This document shows, piece after piece, positions 17,319 to 21,376 of a DNA stretch of 21,376 nt. Every line of letters begins with the position of its first letter. Position 1 is the stretch's first letter. Under the pieces are notes generated by a model. That model was not told the origin of the DNA. It searched no databases and saw only the letters and a list, made by a program, of their open reading frames with translations. Position numbers and translations under genes: made by a program. The stretch spans positions 1 to 21,376 of the forward strand of contig CAZMTU010000032.1 of NCBI GenBank assembly GCA_964569225.1. The letters are read 5' to 3'. The stretch comes from CAKSQF01 sp964569225. Lineage in GTDB: Bacteria > Bacillota > Clostridia > Oscillospirales > CAG-272.

Positions 17319-18494
17319 TTATGCTAATTTTTCAGCAATCAGCGAAGCGAGATCTGTTTTTTCCCACGCTACCCCTAAATCTTCTCTGCCGATCTGACCG
17401 TAAGAAGCAAGCTGCGCATAGATAGGCCGGCGCAGATCAAACCGTTCAATTATAGCAGCCGGACGCAAGTCGACCAATTTGTTTACCGCTTGGGCAATGG
17501 CATCATCCTCTGCCTTGCCTGTTCCAAAAGTATCCACCATCAGCGAAACCGGTTTTGCTACACCGATGGCATAGGCCAATTGCACCTCACATTTGTCCGC
17601 AAGACCTGCCGCCACAATGTTTTTAGCCAAATAACGGGCGGCATATGCAGCCGTACGGTCCACTTTTGTTGGATCCTTACCCGAAAAAGCGCCGCCGCCA
17701 TGACGGCCGTAACCGCCATAAGTATCCACAATAATTTTACGTCCTGTCAATCCACTGTCACCCATAGGTCCGCCGATTACAAAGCGTCCAGTGGGGTTTA
17801 CGTAAATCTTAGTAGCTTCATTTATAAGACTCTCCGGAATAATGGGACGGATCACCTCTCGAATCAAATCCTTCTCAATGATTTCATGATCGACATCCGG
17901 ATCATGCTGAGTGGAAATAACAATGGTATCTACCCGAATCGGACGGCTGCCATCATATTCTACCGTCACCTGTGTTTTTCCATCAGGTCGCAGATAGGAA
18001 AGCACTTGATCCTTGCGCGCCTTGGTAAGCTGCCTTGCCAGCTTGTGCGCAAGCGAAATAGGCAGCGGCATCAATTCAGGTGTTTCATTGCAAGCAAAAC
18101 CGAACATCATTCCCTGATCCCCTGCCCCGATATCGTAGCGGTCCTCTTCCCCGTTTTTCGCTTCCAGCGAGCGATCCACTCCCATGGCAATATCGGGCGA
18201 TTGCCTGTGGATCATATTGATGACGGCACAGGTATCGCAGTCGAATCCATATTTAGCGCGATCATAGCCAATGGAACGGATTTTCTCACGAATGATTTTA
18301 TCATAATCCACCTGCGCAGTAGTAGTAATTTCCCCCATGACCGCCACAACGCCGGTTGTCGTCACTGTTTCACAGGCAACTCTTGCCAGCGGATCTTCAC
18401 TCAGAATCGCGTCCAAAATCGAATCGGAAATCAAATCGCATATTTTGTCGGGATGTCCTTCAGTTACCGATTCGGAAGTAAATAATTTTTTCAT
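17319..18494 (-). CDS. metK: S-adenosylmethionine synthetase
   Basis: 391 residues from ATG 18494, chosen over an in-frame codon at 18548 because GAGGG lies seven bases before it and the protein begins FTSESVTEGHPDKICD, the family N-terminus. MetK joins methionine and ATP to make S-adenosylmethionine in the cytosol. Signatures are GAGDQGMMFG and the phosphate-binding GGGAFSGKDPTKVDR near residue 260; His14 and Asp16 of the HPDK motif are in place. It is controlled by the SAM-I riboswitch and terminator directly upstream, giving feedback by its own product. The same strand continues into the small membrane ORF, recD2 and comF, with no clear terminator between, so SAM levels may also influence those genes. 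Confidence 0.98.
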   Translation of the reverse strand: MKKLFTSESVTEGHPDKICDLISDSILDAILSEDPLARVACETVTTTGVVAVMGEITTTAQVDYDKIIREKIRSIGYDRAKYGFDCDTCAVINMIHRQSPDIAMGVDRSLEAKNGEEDRYDIGAGDQGMMFGFACNETPELMPLPISLAHKLARQLTKARKDQVLSYLRPDGKTQVTVEYDGSRPIRVDTIVISTQHDPDVDHEIIEKDLIREVIRPIIPESLINEATKIYVNPTGRFVIGGPMGDSGLTGRKIIVDTYGGYGRHGGGAFSGKDPTKVDRTAAYAARYLAKNIVAAGLADKCEVQLAYAIGVAKPVSLMVDTFGTGKAEDDAIAQAVNKLVDLRPAAIIERFDLRRPIYAQLASYGQIGREDLGVAWEKTDLASLIAEKLA

Positions 18495-18569
18495 AGATTT
18501 CCCTCTTTTCCTGCGGCACCCCGAATTAAACCAATCACCGAATATCAATCAATAAAACGGAGCCGCACA

Positions 18570-18602
18570 AATTTGAAATGCCCACGGAGAAAATCCGTGG
18601 GC
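18570..18602 (-). terminator. Terminator of the metK SAM-I riboswitch
   Basis: On the minus strand a perfect 9-bp GC-rich stem (18594-18602 with 18580-18588) with a 5-nt loop is followed by ATTTCAAATTT, a weak T tract. It lies between the aptamer and metK, as expected for a transcriptional off-switch. Confidence 0.8.
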
Positions 18603-18616
18603 GATAAGCATCAAAC

Positions 18617-18702
18617 ACTCATCTCCAAGGAATTGGCACCTTGCCGTTCGGTAGGTTGCCGTGGCATCACAGGGCCTGTCCCTCCGCCACTCTCGATAAG
18701 CA
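18617..18702 (-). promoter_or_regulatory. SAM-I (S-box) riboswitch aptamer of metK
   Basis: Read on the minus strand, the conserved S-box core is present in order: CTTATCGAGAG, GGAGGGAC, GGCCC, TGATGCC, CGGCAACC, GGTGCCAATTCC and closing GATGAG, which pairs with CTTATC to form P1 with one G-U pair. It binds S-adenosylmethionine and, when bound, favours the terminator at 18570-18602, reducing metK transcription. Its position between a promoter and metK fits the family exactly. A second copy of the P1 5' strand lies just downstream (18602-18610), suggesting how the antiterminator forms. Confidence 0.97.
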
Positions 18703-18715
18703 GTTACTATAGTTT

Positions 18716-18744
18716 AGTATAACACATCGTTTGGAATTTTGCAA
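18716..18744 (-). promoter_or_regulatory. Promoter of the metK transcript
   Basis: Minus strand TTGCAA (18739-18744), 17-bp spacer, TATACT (18716-18721). The start point would fall just before the SAM-I aptamer. The -35 box lies 16 bp after the stop of the upstream membrane-protein gene. Confidence 0.75.
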
Positions 18745-18760
18745 TACCTTTTTACAAAAA

Positions 18761-19267
18761 TCACAGCAAAAACGACAAAAAACCTAAAACACCGTAAGAA
18801 ATCAGCGTCATAATTACACCCGCCGTCAGCACTCCGAGCGCAACAGCAAGCAGCGCCTTAGAAAATTTAACGCCGATCATACTGGCCACTAAAGAACCTG
18901 TCCATGCACCGGTTCCGGGAAGCGGAATAGCGACAAACAGAAAAAGCCCCCAAAAAGAGTATTTTTCAATTTTCGGGCGATTTTTCTCAACTTTTCGTTC
19001 CAACCAAAAGGCAAACTTAGAGAGAAATACAGGATGCTTCACTTTTTTCATCCAACGTATAATGGCGCCGATAAACAGCAAAATAAAGGGAACGGGAATC
19101 ATGTTGCCTACTATACTTAGCAAATAGTTCATCCAAAAAGAAAGACCCAACCCGGCTCCGAGTGGAATAGAACCGCGCAATTCAATAATTGGAATCATTG
19201 AACAGATCAGCACACAAAGATGCCTGCCCAGCATATTCAAAAAAAAGTTTTCAATGGCTTTGATCAT
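18761..19267 (-). CDS. Small multidrug export family (COG2426) membrane protein
   Basis: 168 residues from ATG 19267, with GGAG six bases upstream. An in-frame ATG at 19369 lies two bases downstream of the -10 box and is therefore rejected. The protein is mostly membrane helix: an N-terminal segment with IPIIELRGSIPLGAG (the family's conserved re-entrant-like motif), then a hydrophobic stretch through VPFILLFIGAII, a basic loop with KKVKHP, a second conserved block IPLPGTGAWTGSLVASMIG, and a C-terminal helix VALGVLTAGVIMTLISYGVL. It matches the family annotated as small multidrug export (PF06695). Despite the name, transported compounds are poorly defined, so drug export should not be assumed. 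It has its own promoter at 19372-19400. Confidence 0.88.
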   Translation of the reverse strand: MIKAIENFFLNMLGRHLCVLICSMIPIIELRGSIPLGAGLGLSFWMNYLLSIVGNMIPVPFILLFIGAIIRWMKKVKHPVFLSKFAFWLERKVEKNRPKIEKYSFWGLFLFVAIPLPGTGAWTGSLVASMIGVKFSKALLAVALGVLTAGVIMTLISYGVLGFLSFLL

Positions 19268-19371
19268 AGTACGCTCCAAAATGATTAAGGCGATGTACGG
19301 ACACAACAGACAAAATGCCCGCCTTCGGACAAATTCTGCAAATGTCTGCGCTCCCGCAGTATATTGCATTC

Positions 19372-19400
19372 ATTATAGCCGAAATACGGGCAAATTGCAA
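19372..19400 (-). promoter_or_regulatory. Sigma-A promoter of the membrane-protein gene
   Basis: Minus strand TTGCAA (19395-19400), 17-bp spacer, perfect TATAAT (19372-19377). It yields a leader of about 95 nt that contains the small hairpin CTGCG-GGAG-CGCAG. Confidence 0.8.
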
Positions 19401-19410
19401 TAGATTTCGC

Positions 19411-20031
19411 TTATTTTGCCAAAAAATTTCCCTTTAAAATAGGAGAGAGCTGCTTATAGATAAGAAAGCAAATGGCGGCATCTAAAATCCCCTTTAATAA
19501 TGTAAACGGCATATTAAAAATGAGCAAGCAAGAAAGCAATCCATCTACGGAAGGAAGAATTTTCTGATACATGCCCACAATGACCTCGATGGGCATCATT
19601 TTGGCGTACATAGGATAAGAAATAAAATAATTGATAGGTAAACTGCAAAGCGCCATCGCGACAGCGCCTATGCCGCTTGCCAGCAATGCGCCTGCTCTGC
19701 TCTTTCGGCATCGATAAATCAGTCCGGCCGGCAGCACCAGCGTAACGCCCATAAGAAAATTACAAAGCTCACCTATCCCACCGGTGGTGGTTAAGATCAG
19801 GTTAATCAAATTTTTTATCAAGCAAACCACAACGCCTGCTACCGGTCCCATACTGAACGCAGCCAACAGCGCAGGCAGCTCTGAAAAATCCAATTTTATA
19901 AAGGAGGGCATAAAGGGTACGCTGAAGGAAATCGCCATCAGAACAGTGGAAAGTCCGGAAAGCAGCGCAATCATCGCAATCCGCCATACCCGTATATGTA
20001 TCTTTTGTTTTGCAGTCATAGCAGTATTCAT
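19411..20031 (-). CDS. ribU: ECF transporter S component, riboflavin type (RibU)
   Basis: 206 residues from ATG 20031, with AAAGGA six bases upstream; an in-frame TTG at 20046 has no ribosome site. This is the substrate-binding membrane subunit of an energy-coupling factor transporter; it works with EcfT and the EcfA ATPases, which are not in this window. The N-terminal AMIALLSGLSTVLM helix, then KLDFSELPALLAAFSMGPVAGVVVCLIKNLINLI and FLMGVTLVLPAGLIYR, are the conserved S-component pattern of RibU, and about six membrane helices can be traced. The FMN riboswitch directly upstream supports riboflavin as substrate, since FMN is its end product. Confidence in the family is high; in the substrate, good by context. 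Confidence 0.92.
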   Translation of the reverse strand: MNTAMTAKQKIHIRVWRIAMIALLSGLSTVLMAISFSVPFMPSFIKLDFSELPALLAAFSMGPVAGVVVCLIKNLINLILTTTGGIGELCNFLMGVTLVLPAGLIYRCRKSRAGALLASGIGAVAMALCSLPINYFISYPMYAKMMPIEVIVGMYQKILPSVDGLLSCLLIFNMPFTLLKGILDAAICFLIYKQLSPILKGNFLAK

Positions 20032-20093
20032 AATAATTCCTTTCAATCAATCAGCATTATAATTTTTCTTAGCTTATATTTATTGCGGAAGAT

Positions 20094-20118
20094 AAAAAAA
20101 GCCCGACATCAAGTCGGG
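20094..20118 (-). terminator. Terminator of the FMN riboswitch
   Basis: Minus strand CCCGAC (20113-20118) and GTCGGG (20102-20107) with a 5-nt loop, followed by C and seven T. It lies 63 bp before the ribU start and about 115 nt after the aptamer, so FMN binding would end transcription here. Confidence 0.88.
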
Positions 20119-20233
20119 GTTATACTGCAAAATGACGTTCAATGCAGAGAATACAGCATACAGACAAAAACACACCTGTTCAGATTCAGATGCAAAATTC
20201 AATGCCTGCACTCAGCAAAAAATGCAGTCTTTT

Positions 20234-20370
20234 ATCTTCTTTCATCCGGACTGTAACCGTCGGTACAGGCTTTGCACCTGTTCAGCGTCATAGACGCGCG
20301 CAGACTCGCCGAAATGTATTAAGCATTTCGTTCTTACTGCCGATGTGGAATTTCACCAACCCCTAAAGAT
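20234..20370 (-). promoter_or_regulatory. FMN riboswitch (RFN element) of ribU
   Basis: On the minus strand the RFN core runs AGGGGTTGGTGAAATTCC, then ATCGGCAGTAA, a variable hairpin, GGCGAG, a CAGG/CCTG hairpin, CCGACGGTTACAGTCCGGATG and AAGAAGAT, which pairs with the initial ATCTT to form P1. It senses flavin mononucleotide and controls the riboflavin transporter gene downstream through the terminator at 20094-20118. Confidence 0.96.
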
Positions 20371-20386
20371 AATATTCAATTAGACC

Positions 20387-20418
20387 AAAATGGGGAACGG
20401 GATTGCGTTCCCCATTTT
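20387..20418 (-). terminator. Terminator after tuf
   Basis: Perfect 13-bp stem (20387-20399 with 20406-20418) with a 6-nt loop and GGGGAACG core. The T run is mostly within the stem's base (minus strand CATTTTGG), so the external tract is short. It lies 11 bp after the tuf stop. Confidence 0.82.
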
Positions 20419-20429
20419 GAAAAAATCAG

Positions 20430-21376
20430 TTACGCCTTGATCTCAGCTACAACGCCGGAACCAACAGTTCTGCCGCCTTCACGGATAGCAAAACGCAGAT
20501 TCTGTTCCATAGCGATAGGTGTGATCAGTTCAACGTCCATAGCAACGTTGTCGCCGGGACGGCACATTTCAACGCCTTCAGGCAGATTGATAACACCGGT
20601 AACGTCGGTGGTTCTGAAGTAGAACTGAGGACGATAACCAGCGAAGAAGGGCTTCTGACGACCGCCCTCTTTTTCAGTCAGAACGTAAACCTGACCTACA
20701 AACTTGGTATGAGGATGAACGGAACCGGGTTTGCAGAGAACCTGACCACGCTCGATTTCATTCTTAGCAACGCCACGGAGCAAAGCACCGATGTTGTCGC
20801 CAGCCTGAGCAACGTCAACGGTTTTGTGGAACATTTCCACACCAGTAATAGTAGTGGATTTTTTCTCTTCAGACAAACCAACGATTTCGCAAACGTCACC
20901 AATTTTTACAGTACCGCGCTCTACACGACCGGTAGCAACAGTACCGCGACCGGAAATGGAGAACACGTCCTCCACAGGCATCAGGAAAGGCAGAGCATCC
21001 TGACGTTCAGGAGTAGGAATGAAGTCATCCACAGCATCCATCAATTCAAAAATAGGTGCATAAACAGGATCGGAAGGATCCTTGGAAGCGGATTCCAATG
21101 CTTCACGAGCAGAGCCACGGATGATGGGGGTATCATCACCAGGGAAGTCATACTGAGAAAGCAGATCACGAACTTCCATCTCAACCAGGTCAAGCAGTTC
21201 TTCGTCATCAACCAAGTCAGTCTTATTCATGAACACAACGATTGCGGGCACGCCTACCTGACGGGCCAGCAGCACATGCTCACGGGTCTGCTGCAGAGGG
21301 CCATCGGTACCGGCAACAACCAGGATAGCGCCATCCATCTGAGCTGCACCGGTGATCATGTTCTTGACATAGTCAG
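20430..21376 (-). CDS. tuf: Elongation factor Tu, 5' end cut by window edge
   Basis: The C-terminal 315 residues of EF-Tu, the GTPase that brings aminoacyl-tRNA to the ribosome. The frame is open to the right edge, reading DYVKNMITGAAQMDGAILVV; the methionine at 21359 is internal, not the start. NKTD (G4) lies in FMNKTDLVDDEELL, and SAREALE stands where SALxALE is the common G5 form. Domain 2 contains DVFSISGRGTVATGRVERG, and domain 3 ends in the universal EGGRTVGSGVVAEI. About 80 N-terminal residues, with the P-loop and switch regions, lie outside. The next gene downstream on this strand is ribU, separated by a terminator. Confidence 0.98.
   Translation of the reverse strand, partial: DYVKNMITGAAQMDGAILVVAGTDGPLQQTREHVLLARQVGVPAIVVFMNKTDLVDDEELLDLVEMEVRDLLSQYDFPGDDTPIIRGSAREALESASKDPSDPVYAPIFELMDAVDDFIPTPERQDALPFLMPVEDVFSISGRGTVATGRVERGTVKIGDVCEIVGLSEEKKSTTITGVEMFHKTVDVAQAGDNIGALLRGVAKNEIERGQVLCKPGSVHPHTKFVGQVYVLTEKEGGRQKPFFAGYRPQFYFRTTDVTGVINLPEGVEMCRPGDNVAMDVELITPIAMEQNLRFAIREGGRTVGSGVVAEIKA

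Noticed and set aside
17490..18485. 331-codon plus-strand frame opposite metK
   Set aside because: MetK on the minus strand has all family signatures; the opposite frame is a long shadow rich in His, Ser and Asn with no family features.

Overview
The window looks like chromosomal DNA from a Gram-positive Clostridia-type bacterium, most likely a Ruminococcaceae/Oscillospirales relative. Supporting signs are the ylxM-ffh-rpsP-khpA block, rplM-rpsI, strong GGAGG ribosome binding sites, consensus sigma-A promoters with 17-bp spacers, SAM-I and FMN riboswitches that end in intrinsic terminators, occasional TTG and GTG starts, and a RecD2-type helicase. This assignment is inferred from gene content; no database was consulted.

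Layout. 1-2436 (minus): a two-gene unit with its own promoter, holding a GxGYxYP-type protein broken by a one-base frameshift in a six-base homopolymer and, downstream, a short-chain dehydrogenase cut by the window edge. 2587-5197 (plus): ylxM, ffh, rpsP and khpA, serving protein targeting and the small ribosomal subunit, closed by a strong terminator. 5393-8138 (plus): alaS with its own consensus promoter and terminator. 8220-10185 (plus): a Cof-type HAD phosphatase, luxS and mtnN. 10186-11142: about 1 kb without an intact gene, which reads like decayed coding DNA. 11143-12125 (minus): rplM-rpsI. 12537-13990 (plus): a three-repeat S1 protein and a small helical protein of unknown function. 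14022-14075: a 24-bp bidirectional terminator. 14152-18744 (minus): metK under a SAM-I riboswitch, then a small membrane ORF, recD2 and comF. 18761-20370 (minus): a small multidrug-export-family membrane protein and an ECF S component (RibU) under an FMN riboswitch. 20387-21376 (minus): tuf, cut by the right edge.

How the genes fit together. The window is mostly housekeeping: translation (rpsP, rplM, rpsI, tuf, alaS, the S1 protein), protein targeting (ffh, ylxM), DNA repair (recD2) and methyl metabolism. MetK makes S-adenosylmethionine, MtnN cleaves the S-adenosylhomocysteine left after methylation, and LuxS splits the product into homocysteine and the autoinducer-2 precursor, so three steps of the activated methyl cycle lie within about 9.5 kb. 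Two metabolite-sensing RNAs control metK and the riboflavin transporter.

I found no CRISPR array, phage, insertion sequence or obvious new defence system. The most unusual parts are the frameshifted GxGYxYP gene, the degraded 1-kb region with its nested inverted repeat, a long hairpin in front of rpsP, the tangled 5' end of recD2, and duplicated strands in both riboswitch expression platforms.
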